A stretch of DNA of 64,000 nucleotides from contig NZ_JAGFVM010000043.1 of NCBI RefSeq assembly GCF_017599325.1, positions 1-64,000 on the forward strand, written 5' to 3'. This DNA comes from Marinilactibacillus kalidii (GTDB lineage: Bacteria > Bacillota > Bacilli > Lactobacillales > Carnobacteriaceae_A). Below, in pieces: positions 25,311 to 35,367 of this stretch. A program made the translations under genes and the position numbers. Positions within the stretch are counted from its first letter, which is position 1. The number at the start of each line of letters is the position of its first letter. The notes beneath the pieces are model-generated. The model did not search any database, was not told where the DNA came from, and saw only the letters and a program-made list of their open reading frames with translations.

Positions 25311-27032
25311 TTAAGGTAATTCGACACCGTCAGTAACTTCTTTCAAGTAACCATGTTTTGGAATTTTGTTTTGTTTTTGGAATGGATAACGCATCCCGAG
25401 CGTGTGTTTCGCTATCTTCGTTGAATGATCTGACATTCTTTCAAGATTCGATACAATATCCACAAAAAGGATCCCATCGGAAGGTAACCCGATACCTTTG
25501 TTTAAGCGTTCAATAAATTTACTACGAATATCGTCTTCCAATTTATTGACTTCTTTTTCTCGTTTCAAGACTTTACCCGCTAGCGAGTAACTATCTTCTG
25601 AGAAGGATTTAACAGCATCTTTGATGTTCTCTTCAACAAGTTCAAATAAATGAACAAGATCCTCATCAAAGAATACCTTATCTCCTTTGTTGTAATTCTT
25701 GTTATGTTTTTTATTAGCTTTAACCGCTTCTTGAATATTTTTAATGACATTTTCTGAGTGATCACCGATTCGCTCGAGATACTTCGTTACATCCACTAAT
25801 TGTGCATGTTCAGCCGAGTTTTGAATAGGTAGATCTTCTACTGAAATCAGCATTAAATATTCTGTTAAGTGAACGTCGATTTTGTTGACGACTTCTTCTA
25901 ATTGCAGCGTGTTGATCCGACTTTTATCGTCTTGTTTTTTATAATAATTAAACATTGATTTATATTCTTCCGTAACAAATTCACCCATTTGCTGTATTTC
26001 TAATTTGGCTTGGTTCAAGGCAATGGATGGTGCTGTTTGAATAATCGAATAATCTAGATTTGAAGAATCGTATTCAATCAATGCATCGTCTCCTGGAACA
26101 AGTTTCGTTACGATCGCTGCGATCTGACTAATGAACCACATTTGTATCAGAACGTTGAATACGTTGAACATACCGTGCGCAAAGGCTATTTGCATCGCTG
26201 CGTTTAATCCAAATTGCACAGATAAGAAACTGACTAAGCTTGTAAATGGATTTAACAGTAATAACACGATCACTGTTCCTGACAAGTTAAAGATCACGTG
26301 TGAAGCAGATGTTCTTCTTGCTGCTACACTTGCGCCGATAGCAGCTAGTATTGCTGTGATCGTTGTACCGATATTGCTTCCGAATAAGATCGGTAATGCC
26401 GCTTCAAGTGTCATACTGCCTTGGCTATACAATTCTTGTAATATACCAATCGTTGCAGATGAACTTTGTAGCATGAATGTGAAAAGTGTTCCTGAGATTA
26501 CTCCTAGGATTGGGTTATGTGATAAAGTAACCATCGCGTCTGTAAAGACTGGCAAGTCTTCTAGCGGTCTCAATCCATCTCCCATTAACTCTAATCCATA
26601 GAACAAGGCACCAAAGCCAAATATGACTTGACCCATACTGTTCACGAATGGTCGTTTGAAGAAGAATAAAAGCAAGGCACCAAATGCAAGAATCGGCAGT
26701 GCATAAGCACCGATGTCAAAACCAATGATGAATGCTGTGATCGTTGTTCCAATATTGGCACCCATGATGATCCCAATAGCCTGTTTTAATTTCATAAATC
26801 CGGCACTTACAAGACCAACTGTTAAAACAGTGGTTCCACTACTACTTTGAATCAATACCGTAACGACGATTCCGGCAAGAACTGCTCGGAAAGGCGTTGA
26901 TGTAAACTTATTTAAAATATCACGCAAATTATCTCCAGCTGAGCGTTGAAGGCCATCTCCCATATATTTCAAACCAAAAAGGAAAATACCTAGCCCGCCT
27001 GCGAACTGAAAAATGATTTGTTGTATATCCAC
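25311..27032 (-). CDS. Na/Pi-cotransporter family protein with C-terminal PhoU domain
   Basis: 573 aa. Two Na_Pi_cotrans repeats (about 10-150 and 170-300) carry the paired QSSS motifs (VLIQSSSGTTVLTVG and FMLQSSSATIGIL) that form the substrate site. A PhoU-like helical domain fills about 345-550 (YLERIGDHSENV and LERMSDHSTKI). The YjbB/NptA type moves phosphate with Na+, and in bacteria often exports it; direction is not evident. The 550-bp upstream region contains Pho-box-like repeats, linking the gene to phosphate control. Confidence 0.92.
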   Translation of the reverse strand: MDIQQIIFQFAGGLGIFLFGLKYMGDGLQRSAGDNLRDILNKFTSTPFRAVLAGIVVTVLIQSSSGTTVLTVGLVSAGFMKLKQAIGIIMGANIGTTITAFIIGFDIGAYALPILAFGALLLFFFKRPFVNSMGQVIFGFGALFYGLELMGDGLRPLEDLPVFTDAMVTLSHNPILGVISGTLFTFMLQSSSATIGILQELYSQGSMTLEAALPILFGSNIGTTITAILAAIGASVAARRTSASHVIFNLSGTVIVLLLLNPFTSLVSFLSVQFGLNAAMQIAFAHGMFNVFNVLIQMWFISQIAAIVTKLVPGDDALIEYDSSNLDYSIIQTAPSIALNQAKLEIQQMGEFVTEEYKSMFNYYKKQDDKSRINTLQLEEVVNKIDVHLTEYLMLISVEDLPIQNSAEHAQLVDVTKYLERIGDHSENVIKNIQEAVKANKKHNKNYNKGDKVFFDEDLVHLFELVEENIKDAVKSFSEDSYSLAGKVLKREKEVNKLEDDIRSKFIERLNKGIGLPSDGILFVDIVSNLERMSDHSTKIAKHTLGMRYPFQKQNKIPKHGYLKEVTDGVELP

Positions 27033-27146
27033 TATTTTTACTCCTCCATATTATGCATTGCGATTTTTGATGATGGATAACTTGATGCTGCGGTATAAAC
27101 CTGCAACGTTCGAATTCAGAGTTTCCATCTCCATCTTAAATGTTGC

Positions 27147-27174
27147 TTTACAATAAATGAACAGAAAATTTACA
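27147..27174 (+). promoter_or_regulatory. Pho-box-like repeats near the Na/Pi gene
   Basis: TTTACA, TGAACA and TTTACA (27147, 27158, 27169) spaced exactly 11 nt apart, 115 bp upstream of the Na/Pi cotransporter but on the strand pointing away from it. Confidence 0.5.
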
Positions 27175-27380
27175 AATTAGAAAATTTTTATTTATTTATT
27201 GTTCGAATTCCTACGCAGAGCATAACAGAATTCTTTACGTCTCACGAACGATTCATCTATAAACGAAGACAAACCGACGTCTTTGATTGATCGTTCGGAA
27301 TAAATTGTTATCTCTCGTTTCGTTTCCGCTTACATTAGATTAATTATCGTTGTTGCGTTCTCTGGTAATTCCCAATAAAT

Positions 27381-27408
27381 TTTACAGGTTGTTCACATAA
27401 AGTTAACA
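27381..27408 (+). promoter_or_regulatory. Pho box upstream of the Atg22-like transporter
   Basis: TTTACA, TTCACA and TTAACA begin at 27381, 27392 and 27403 with 5-nt spacers: three perfect TTNACA repeats, the PhoP consensus, oriented towards the MFS gene 175 bp downstream. The remaining parts of this 550-bp intergenic region show no ORF or other structure I can support. Confidence 0.7.
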
Positions 27409-27582
27409 ATTAACTGGTTTGGTTATTTCTCTATTTGTTTCTCGCTACTTAAGAATCTCACACTTCTAACTATTCATTCGTTATCGTGTAAAATTTAGGA
27501 AAAAGATTCGTTAATGCTAACTTTTCTTGCTATCCATTTGCTAAAATGGGTTCATTACATCTTTAAAGGAGTGTTGAGGTAA

Positions 27583-28851
27583 GTGAAAATGACCTATACG
27601 AAAGCAGAACATAGTTGGATGCTTTATGACTGGGGACAATCAGTGTTCTCTATTATTGTCACAACAGCGATTTTTCCAATTTATTATAGTAATGCCGCAT
27701 CTCAATCTGGTGTTTCAGAGGTCAATGCCACTCCTTATCTCGGCTATACGATCTCAGCCTTTACGCTTATTCTAGCGATTCTAGCTCCCATACTCGGCAC
27801 GATGGCAGATACCAAAGGATTTAAAAAGAAGTTTTTTATTAGCTTTTTCGTGCTTGGCACACTTGGTACATTCGCTCTAGCTTTTGTACCACTTAACCAT
27901 TGGCTCTTATTATTGATTGTTTATGCGATCGCTTCTATTGGTATGGCAGGCTCAAATGTATTTTACGATGGTTTTTTAGTCGATATCACGAAACCTGAAC
28001 GCATGAACCGAATCTCTTCTAGAGGATTCAGCTTAGGCTATATTGGGAGCTGTATTCCATTCGTCATTAGTATTGCGATCATTATGTTAGCGCAAAATGG
28101 CTTTCTTCCTTTTTCTGTTACGACTGCGACTCGATTCTCTTTTATACTAGCAGCTACTTGGTGGATCGTCTTTAGTGTCCCCATGTTAAAAAACGTCCAT
28201 CAATTGTACGGAATCGAGCGAGAACCAAAGTTATTAAAAAGCAGCTTGAAGCGCTTGTTGAATACCTTTAAACAATTAAAACGATATCAAGCAGCTTTTC
28301 TATTCCTGATTGCCTATATGTTTTACATTGATGGTGTGGGAACGATCATCGCCATGTCTACAGCTTACGGTACCGACTTAGGCCTGAATCCTACAGACTT
28401 ATTGATCGTATTGCTGGCTGTTCAAATCGTTGCTGCGCCTTTCGCGATTCTTTACGGGCGACTGGCTGATCGTTTTCCAGGCAAAACGATGATCTATGTT
28501 GCGATTATTGTTTATTTATTTGTCTGCATCTACGCTTTTTTTATGGATAACTTAGTTGATTTCTGGATATTGGCTATGCTGATCGCGACTTCTCAAGGAG
28601 GAATTCAAGCATTGAGCCGTGCTTATTTCGGAAAAATCATTCCAGCTGATAAAGCCAATGAATTTTTTGGCTTATATGATATCTTTGGCAGATTCGCTTC
28701 CATATTTGGACCTAGCTTAGTTGCGATAATTACGCAACTAACAGGGCAATCAAATTACGGGGTTTTCAGTTTGATCATCCTTTTCTTGATTGGTTTTTAT
28801 GTGCTGACTAAGGTGCCCGAAACAAACACTAGTATGAAGACGACTGCCTAA
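27583..28851 (+). CDS. MFS transporter, Atg22-like (UMF1) family
   Basis: 422 aa from GTG at 27583 (ATG at 27589 is equally possible; AAAGGAG and GAGG lie upstream). Twelve membrane segments. The N-terminal WMLYDWGQSVFSIIVTTAIFP is the signature of the Atg22/UMF1 group, and LGTMADTKGFKKK is the MFS loop 2-3 motif. The yeast homologue exports amino acids from the vacuole; bacterial substrates are unknown. A consensus Pho box upstream suggests that the bacterial protein is made under phosphate limitation. Confidence 0.85.
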   Translation: MKMTYTKAEHSWMLYDWGQSVFSIIVTTAIFPIYYSNAASQSGVSEVNATPYLGYTISAFTLILAILAPILGTMADTKGFKKKFFISFFVLGTLGTFALAFVPLNHWLLLLIVYAIASIGMAGSNVFYDGFLVDITKPERMNRISSRGFSLGYIGSCIPFVISIAIIMLAQNGFLPFSVTTATRFSFILAATWWIVFSVPMLKNVHQLYGIEREPKLLKSSLKRLLNTFKQLKRYQAAFLFLIAYMFYIDGVGTIIAMSTAYGTDLGLNPTDLLIVLLAVQIVAAPFAILYGRLADRFPGKTMIYVAIIVYLFVCIYAFFMDNLVDFWILAMLIATSQGGIQALSRAYFGKIIPADKANEFFGLYDIFGRFASIFGPSLVAIITQLTGQSNYGVFSLIILFLIGFYVLTKVPETNTSMKTTA

Positions 28852-28880
28852 AACAATGTAAGCTTATCCTAACGATAGAC

Positions 28881-28918
28881 AAAAAGAGGCGACCCTTTTT
28901 AAAGGAGTCGCTTCTTTT
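28881..28918. terminator. Bidirectional terminator
   Basis: AAAGAGGCGAC / GTCGCTTCTTT stem between convergent genes. Confidence 0.85.
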
Positions 28919-28930
28919 ATTGTGTCCATT

Positions 28931-30298
28931 TTATTTTCCAAACGCTTGAAGTAAGTACGCCATATGAGCGGATCCTTCAAAAAAGTCTTTCAATCGAACA
29001 GATTCATTTGGTGCATGCGCTCTTGAATTTGCCCAGCCACATCCGCTGCTAAGAACAGGCAAGTTCAAATACTTATCGAAATTATACATCGGACCTGTTC
29101 CAGCATTATTCGGTGATAAGACGATTTCAGTCTGTTCTCCATAAGCTTTTTGAGCAGAATCAACCACTACATCGACAAAACCATTTGTCAAATCAGAACG
29201 GAATGCTTTTTGCCCTTTGATCAAATCAAGTTTTACTTCTTCAAAACCATGTTTATCCAAATGTGCTCGAATCAATTCGTGGATTTTTTCTGGATCTTGT
29301 CCTGGAACGATTCGACAATCTAATTTCGCTGAAGCGGCTCTGGGTAATACTGTTTTTGATCCTGGTCCAGTATATCCGGAAATGAATCCACAAATCGTCA
29401 TTGTCGGATAAAACGCCAGTGCTTCATTCGGTGTCCAGTCTAAATCTTTTGTAATCAATGGATGCTTCAATCCGTATAAGGCTTGTGTTTTTTCAGCATC
29501 GAATGGTTTACGTGCGACGACTTCTTTTTCAAAATCAGTCGGTGGTGTAATGTCATCATAGAATCCTTCCACAAGCACTTGGTTATCAGCCGTTCTCATA
29601 CTCGCTAAGGCTTGTGTCAATCGCCATGCAGCATTGTCCACGACCGCACCGATCGAAGAATGAATATCGACATCTGCACTTTCAACAGATAAGTCGAAAT
29701 AAGCCATCCCTTTGATGCCTGCCTCGATAACATAGTTTTCTTCTTCATCTTTTCCACCAAACTCCCAGATACAAGCATCACTTTTAAACAAGTCAGCGTA
29801 TTTTTCTAAATATGCTCCAAGTGACGGACTTCCGTTTTCTTCTTCGCCTTCAATCAGAAATTTCACATTACACGGTAATCCTTCTTCTGAATCTAAGAGC
29901 GCTTCGATCGCATTCAGTCGCACCATTAGGTTGGCTTTATTATCTGCCACTCCACGACAATATAAGATACCCTCTCGCACAGTTGGCACAAATGGCTCGC
30001 TATCCCACTCATCAATCGGATCTTCCGGTTGAACATCGTAATGATTGTAGAACAAAAGTGTTTTTTCACTATTGCCTTTATCACCTGCCGGGAAATACCC
30101 ATATACCACTGGATTCCCCCCTAGATCATCCAGTACCTGAACTTCTCCACCAGTCTTTTCAAGCATTTGTTTAACATACTGGACAGTTTCTGGTATTTTT
30201 CTGTCTTGAGTAGAAACAGAATCCAGTCTTAAGTAATCGAAAAATTCATCCATTCGTTCATCTATCACATGTTGTAATTTTTCTTCTAGTTTCACCAT
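28931..30298 (-). CDS. M20 family dipeptidase
   Basis: 455-aa zinc peptidase. Di-zinc ligands are visible in YNHYDVQP (His, Asp), GVADNKAN (bridging Asp) and EGEEENGS (Glu pair); a dimerisation domain occupies about 205-335. Members of the M20 CNDP-type group release amino acids from di- and tripeptides. It is the last gene after oppBCADF on the same strand, 150 bp away across a terminator-like hairpin, and would process the imported peptides in the cytoplasm. Confidence 0.9.
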   Translation of the reverse strand: MVKLEEKLQHVIDERMDEFFDYLRLDSVSTQDRKIPETVQYVKQMLEKTGGEVQVLDDLGGNPVVYGYFPAGDKGNSEKTLLFYNHYDVQPEDPIDEWDSEPFVPTVREGILYCRGVADNKANLMVRLNAIEALLDSEEGLPCNVKFLIEGEEENGSPSLGAYLEKYADLFKSDACIWEFGGKDEEENYVIEAGIKGMAYFDLSVESADVDIHSSIGAVVDNAAWRLTQALASMRTADNQVLVEGFYDDITPPTDFEKEVVARKPFDAEKTQALYGLKHPLITKDLDWTPNEALAFYPTMTICGFISGYTGPGSKTVLPRAASAKLDCRIVPGQDPEKIHELIRAHLDKHGFEEVKLDLIKGQKAFRSDLTNGFVDVVVDSAQKAYGEQTEIVLSPNNAGTGPMYNFDKYLNLPVLSSGCGWANSRAHAPNESVRLKDFFEGSAHMAYLLQAFGK

Positions 30299-30356
30299 TT
30301 ATCTTCTGCCTTCTTTCAACGGATTATCGTACTCTTCGTTTTTCCCAAAATATAAA

Positions 30357-30428
30357 AGCTGCTTTCAAAAAGGCTACCGGGTTCGCTACTTCACTGAAGT
30401 CCGGTAAACACATTTTGAAAACAGCCTC
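30357..30428 (-). terminator. Terminator-like hairpin after oppF
   Basis: AGGCTG-TTTTCAAAA pairs with TTTTGAAAGCAGCT around CCGG and CTTCA/TGAAG inner pairs; TTTT follows on the minus strand. Expression of the dipeptidase downstream would be partial or separate. Confidence 0.7.
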
Positions 30429-30448
30429 CAATCTTTTAACGTTTTTTA

Positions 30449-31429
30449 TTACGCGTATTTCTGACCTTCTCGTAATAGTCGTTCTCGTTTTTTACGGTAA
30501 ACTTCAATCTCATTTTCATGACAATAGATATAGTGATCCGGTGCGATTTCATGCAAACTGACTTTATGCATATCTTCGTATTGATGATATTTTGGATCAT
30601 ATTCCGTTCTCACACGATTTCGTTCATTTTCCGGATCGGGCGTCGGAATCGCTGACAAAAGCGACTCGGTATAAGGATGCAAAGGTGCTAGATACAACTC
30701 ATCTGCATGCGCTACTTCCAACATACGACCACTGTTCATAACCCCAATGCGATCACTGATATATTTCACCATAGACAAATCATGCGCGATAAACAAGTAA
30801 GTTAGATTATTTTCTTCTTTTAATTCTTTCAGTAAATTGACTACTTGAGCTTGTATGGAAACATCTAGCGCTGAAATCGCTTCGTCAGCAATTATGAAGT
30901 CTGGTTCTACTGCTAATGCTCTAGCAATCCCCACACGCTGGCACTGACCACCTGAAAATTCCTTTGGATAACGATTGGCAAATTCTTTACTCAAACCTAC
31001 CGCTTCCAACAATTCATAAACACGTTCTGTTCGTTCTTTATTATTTTTATAAAGACCATGAACTTTCAGTGCTCCACCAACGATATCCTTAACGGTGATC
31101 CTTGGATTCAATGAAGCGTATGGATCTTGAAAAATCATCTGCATAGATTTTCTAAAATCTAACAGTTTTTTTCGTCCATGAATTTTAGCAATATCTTGTC
31201 CTTTATAAAGGATTTGACCATCTGTGAAATCGCCTAGCTTGATCAACGCTCTTCCGGTTGTTGATTTGCCACTACCCGATTCTCCTACTAGCCCGAATGT
31301 TTCGCCCTCATAGATAGTGAAGCTGACGTCGTTGACTGCTCTGACTTCTGTTTTCTTTCCTTCATTGAAATATTGCTTGAAACCTGTGATTTCAACGATT
31401 GGTTTTTTCTCTTTAACCTCTGCTACCAA
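30449..31429 (-). CDS. oppF: Oligopeptide ABC transporter ATPase OppF
   Basis: 326 aa. Walker A GESGSGKST, Q-loop MIFQDPYASLNPR, signature FSGGQCQR, Walker B FIIADEAISALD and the oligo_HPY C-terminal extension (about 235-310) typical of Opp/Dpp ATPases. Forms the ATPase pair with OppD; its start overlaps oppD by 17 nt. Confidence 0.93.
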   Translation of the reverse strand: MVAEVKEKKPIVEITGFKQYFNEGKKTEVRAVNDVSFTIYEGETFGLVGESGSGKSTTGRALIKLGDFTDGQILYKGQDIAKIHGRKKLLDFRKSMQMIFQDPYASLNPRITVKDIVGGALKVHGLYKNNKERTERVYELLEAVGLSKEFANRYPKEFSGGQCQRVGIARALAVEPDFIIADEAISALDVSIQAQVVNLLKELKEENNLTYLFIAHDLSMVKYISDRIGVMNSGRMLEVAHADELYLAPLHPYTESLLSAIPTPDPENERNRVRTEYDPKYHQYEDMHKVSLHEIAPDHYIYCHENEIEVYRKKRERLLREGQKYA

Positions 31430-32507
31430 CTACTTCACCTCCAACGTGGCGCTCATTCTTTTTTTCAGCATACAAGCGTTCATATTTCTGTTTCCGTCTA
31501 ACAACTTCTGCCGGTGGTGTTACACTTGGTGCTTCTGGATGCAGTAGCCATGTCTTGGCATAATGCGTATCCGTCACTTTGAACATTTCTGGCTCTTTTT
31601 CAAAATCGATTGCTAGCGCAAATTCATTTCTTGGTGCAAATGCATCTCCTTCAGGTGGATGTAACAAATTTGGTGGTGAGCCTGGAATATTGTAAAGATC
31701 CGTTTGGTGAATATCCAGCGTCGGCATGGAAGCCAACAGCCCCCAAGTATAAGGATGCATCGGATTATAGAAAATCTCATCCGCTGTACCGATCTCAACA
31801 ATTTGACCTGCATACATAACCGCTACTCGGTCTGCCATTTGTGCAACAACACCTAAGTCGTGCGTAATAAAAATGATCGATGTATCTAAATCTTTTTTCA
31901 AATCATTCATTAAATTTAAAATTTGCGCTTGAATCGTTACATCTAGTGCGGTCGTCGGTTCATCTGCAATCAAAATCTTTGGTTCACAAGCAAGGGAAAT
32001 GGCGATCATACCCCGTTGTCTCATCCCACCTGAAAATTGATGTGGATAATGCTTATGCGTTTGCTGAGGATTTTTGATTCCCACAAGTTTCATTAATTCG
32101 ATTGCTTTTTGAGTGGATTCTTCTTTTGTTAATCCCTGATGTTTCATCATGGGTTCTGCAATTTGTCTGCCGACTTGCATGGTTGGATTCAAAGAGGTCA
32201 TTGGATCTTGGAAGATCATGGCAATATCATTTCCACGAATCTTCTGCATTTCTTTATCTGAAATCGTCAGTAGATCCTTGTCTTCGAATAAGATCTGGCC
32301 ACTTTCGATGATAGAATTCTTTTCAGGGAGTAATCGATTGACAGCTTTCGTAGAAACAGACTTTCCTGATCCAGATTCGCCAACGATTGCGAGTGTTTCC
32401 CCTTTTTTTAGTTCAAAATTCACACCTCGAACAGCTTGGACTTTACCTTCAAACGTTTTAAAGGAAATGGCTAAATCCTTTACTTCCAGCACATTCGTGT
32501 TATCCAT
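31413..32507 (-). CDS. oppD: Oligopeptide ABC transporter ATPase OppD
   Basis: 364 aa. Walker A GESGSGKSV, signature FSGGMRQRGMIA, Walker B ILIADEPTTALD, His in IFITHDLGVV, then oligo_HPY with NPMHPYTWGLL near residue 265. The C-terminal 40 residues are charged and overlap the start of oppF. Partner of OppF in driving peptide import. Confidence 0.93.
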   Translation of the reverse strand: MDNTNVLEVKDLAISFKTFEGKVQAVRGVNFELKKGETLAIVGESGSGKSVSTKAVNRLLPEKNSIIESGQILFEDKDLLTISDKEMQKIRGNDIAMIFQDPMTSLNPTMQVGRQIAEPMMKHQGLTKEESTQKAIELMKLVGIKNPQQTHKHYPHQFSGGMRQRGMIAISLACEPKILIADEPTTALDVTIQAQILNLMNDLKKDLDTSIIFITHDLGVVAQMADRVAVMYAGQIVEIGTADEIFYNPMHPYTWGLLASMPTLDIHQTDLYNIPGSPPNLLHPPEGDAFAPRNEFALAIDFEKEPEMFKVTDTHYAKTWLLHPEAPSVTPPAEVVRRKQKYERLYAEKKNERHVGGEVVGSRG

Positions 32508-32598
32508 CTTTTACACCTCTATCTTCCTTTTCATACTATCGCTTATGCGCCCGTTTAAACGAGCGCTCAGCGACTTCAACTACTGATCTTTCATTTGA

Positions 32599-34275
32599 TT
32601 ATTCTGGATTCAATGACCATTCGTGTACATTGTATAGTGATCCTGCCCAGTACTCATTGATCCCACCATCCAAGTAATCGACTTGAACTGAGAATTGAGA
32701 GTCAGAGTACAATGGTGCAATGACCGCTTGATCTTGCATATATTGTTGTAGCTCTGTATAAATCGGTAATCTTTCTTCGAAACTTGTTCCTTCATTTCCT
32801 TTTTCTAGCAATTCATCGATTTTCGGATCAGCAAGTCCTGAATTATTTGAACTAGCACCTGTTTGTACGTAAGTGGAAACGTTAGGATCTACTGTATGAC
32901 CATATCCCATCATACCGATATCGTAATCAAGATCTTGCGCTACTTGTAGCCATGTCGGGAAATCATATTGTTGAATCTCTACTTCTACACCAATTTCGCC
33001 CAACCATTGTTGGATCAAGTTAGCGTTTTGCTCTCTGACCGCATTACCTGTAGGAACACCTAATCTCAACGTTTGCGTAAAGTCAAAGTCAGCATCTTCT
33101 AACATTTCTTTTGCTAATTCCGGATCATATTCAAGTGGTTGAATCTCGTCAGTATTATATGGACTTGCTGACGTATACATACCACCGATTACTTCTCCAC
33201 GACCTTCAAGTAGATTATCAACAGTCAGTTGACGATCTAGTGCATGGATGAAAGCTTTACGAACTTCTGGATCTGGGAATACCTCGTTATTGATGATCAT
33301 GTACTGACCATTGAAACTTGGGTTTTCAACTACTTCCAGTCCTTCGATATCTTCAAGCAGTGACACATCTTGAATCGGTACCATACCGATACCTCCACCT
33401 GCAGCCATATGAAGATTACCTGCTTGGAATTCTGTTACAAGGGCAGTACCATTCATGATACGACCATAAATGGTTTCAATTTTTGGTGCGCCTCTATAGT
33501 AGTCTGGATTTGCTTCTAATTGAACATAGTTATCATTGTCATACTTAACAAATTTATATGGTCCGCTGAATACTGAAGGTTGTGTTGCTGCTTCAGAGTT
33601 TGAGATTTCAGAAGGTTCTAGTTCTCCAAAGACATGTTCTGGCGCAATCAGCACATCAAACCCTACAAATTCTTGGATCAATGCCAAATCGACAGGTGAT
33701 TTCGTTTTCAGTGTTAGAGATTTATCTCCCGTTACTTCAACACCCGATAGTTCTGTCGCGCCTTCTTCAAGGACACCTGAATCATCTGTTCCTTCAATCA
33801 TGGCAATTCTTGTACCGAGTGATGTTTCAACTTCTGGATTCGCAATCGCGTTCAGTGTAAAAGCAACGTCATTAGCTGTTACAGGTTCGCCATCTGTCCA
33901 GTTCGCATCTTCATTGATTTCAATTTCGAATGTCTGATTATCAGAAGTATCAAATTTAGAAGCTAACGCATTGTCCCAAGCATCAGCTTCTGGCATAACC
34001 AGCAAACTGTCATACATGAATCGTTGAATCCACTTGCCACTGACACCTGGCGCGTAAAACGGATTAAAACTATCTGGTGCGTTTGTCATACCAATCATTA
34101 ACGTACTTGTATCGCCCGCTTCAGCTTGTGGTACATCTCCTTCACTTTCACTATCAGCGCCACCTTGTGCCGCATCATCTGGACCAGGTACATCACTATT
34201 ACCGCAAGCTGCTAGGACTATCGTCGAAGCAAAAATCGTTGCCCCATATTTTAATCTCGTTTTCCAATTTGACAT
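32599..34275 (-). CDS. oppA: Oligopeptide-binding lipoprotein OppA-like (SBP_bac_5)
   Basis: 558 aa. Signal peptide with lipobox VLAAC, C24 lipidated, then a Gly/Asp/Glu linker (28-55) and the large SBP_bac_5 fold (about 75-480; e.g. WTDGEPVTANDVAFTL, RKAFIHALDR). It captures peptides outside the membrane for OppBCDF. The strong excess of Asp/Glu in the mature protein fits an extracellular protein of a salt- or alkali-adapted host. Placement between oppC and oppD is less usual than at an operon end. Confidence 0.92.
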   Translation of the reverse strand: MSNWKTRLKYGATIFASTIVLAACGNSDVPGPDDAAQGGADSESEGDVPQAEAGDTSTLMIGMTNAPDSFNPFYAPGVSGKWIQRFMYDSLLVMPEADAWDNALASKFDTSDNQTFEIEINEDANWTDGEPVTANDVAFTLNAIANPEVETSLGTRIAMIEGTDDSGVLEEGATELSGVEVTGDKSLTLKTKSPVDLALIQEFVGFDVLIAPEHVFGELEPSEISNSEAATQPSVFSGPYKFVKYDNDNYVQLEANPDYYRGAPKIETIYGRIMNGTALVTEFQAGNLHMAAGGGIGMVPIQDVSLLEDIEGLEVVENPSFNGQYMIINNEVFPDPEVRKAFIHALDRQLTVDNLLEGRGEVIGGMYTSASPYNTDEIQPLEYDPELAKEMLEDADFDFTQTLRLGVPTGNAVREQNANLIQQWLGEIGVEVEIQQYDFPTWLQVAQDLDYDIGMMGYGHTVDPNVSTYVQTGASSNNSGLADPKIDELLEKGNEGTSFEERLPIYTELQQYMQDQAVIAPLYSDSQFSVQVDYLDGGINEYWAGSLYNVHEWSLNPE

Positions 34276-34398
34276 GAAAATCTCCCCTTAACTCTATATG
34301 ATTTAACTTAAAGCCAACGCGTTACCCCTAACGTTTGTCGTCTGCTTCTATCGAATCTTTTTCATGAAATCCTTTAAGTCCGTAAATAATGCTTTGTG

Positions 34399-35355
34399 TT
34401 AACCTTTATTTTCCCCTTCAATCGCTTCTCTCAAACCTTCACCAATGAAGTTGATCGATAATACGGCAATGAAAATCAAGATGCCGGCTGGAACCCATCT
34501 CCACGGCTCAGCTGTTAGTACACGAATCGACTGGGCTTGTGACAAGATATTTCCCCAACTCGGTCTTGGTGGATTTACACCAACACCCAAGAAACTTAGC
34601 GACGCTTCCGTCAGGATTGCAGTTGCGATCCCAAAGGTTGCATTAACAAGAATAGGTGACAATACATTCGGTAGAATATGGATAAACAAAATACCTGGTG
34701 TAGAATAACCGGTTGCTTCTGCTGCTAAAACGAAATCCTGTTCCTTCAATGTAAGGACTTGTCCTCTGACCAACCGACATAATGGCGGCCAGCTGAGTAA
34801 GCCAAGTACGATCGTTACGACCCAGATACCTGATCCAAGTAGCGAAACAAGTGTCAAGATAACCAAGAAAAATGGAAATGACATGAATGCTTCTGTAATT
34901 CTCATGATCACTGCATCAATAAAGCCACCAAAGTATCCAGAAACTAAACCAAGTACGGTTCCGATCACGACATAAATGGCCACCGAACAAATCCCAACGG
35001 TCATCGACACTTGCGTCCCATGAATCAATCGTGATAAAACATCACGACCGGTATCATCTGTCCCTAAAAAGAAATTATCATAAGGGGCTGCTCGAAAGAG
35101 TCCCACTGAACTATCTCTTGGGTAAGGTGCGATTTGCGTAGCGAATATTGCGACAAGAATCATCGTGACAAACACCGCTAGACTAACGACCGCTACTTTA
35201 TTTTTAAAAAATCGTTTTGCAATTGTTTTGGCGTAGCTATCGCCATCAGTAATCACTTGCTCCGCCGCTACACCGGGGAAATTGGCACGTTCATTGGCAT
35301 CCACTAAATGAAATAATGAATCTACCTGTTTATTTCTTCCTACATTTTGAGCCAT
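34399..35355 (-). CDS. oppC: Oligopeptide ABC transporter permease OppC
   Basis: 318 aa. A cytoplasmic N-terminus of about 65 residues precedes six membrane segments. The N-terminal OppC motif (KNKVAVVSLAVF) and the EAA loop (FVLAAEATGYSTPGILFIHILPN) are clear. Forms the channel with OppB; 12 bp downstream of oppB. Confidence 0.93.
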   Translation of the reverse strand: MAQNVGRNKQVDSLFHLVDANERANFPGVAAEQVITDGDSYAKTIAKRFFKNKVAVVSLAVFVTMILVAIFATQIAPYPRDSSVGLFRAAPYDNFFLGTDDTGRDVLSRLIHGTQVSMTVGICSVAIYVVIGTVLGLVSGYFGGFIDAVIMRITEAFMSFPFFLVILTLVSLLGSGIWVVTIVLGLLSWPPLCRLVRGQVLTLKEQDFVLAAEATGYSTPGILFIHILPNVLSPILVNATFGIATAILTEASLSFLGVGVNPPRPSWGNILSQAQSIRVLTAEPWRWVPAGILIFIAVLSINFIGEGLREAIEGENKG

Positions 35356-35367
35356 GTCTTTCCCCTC

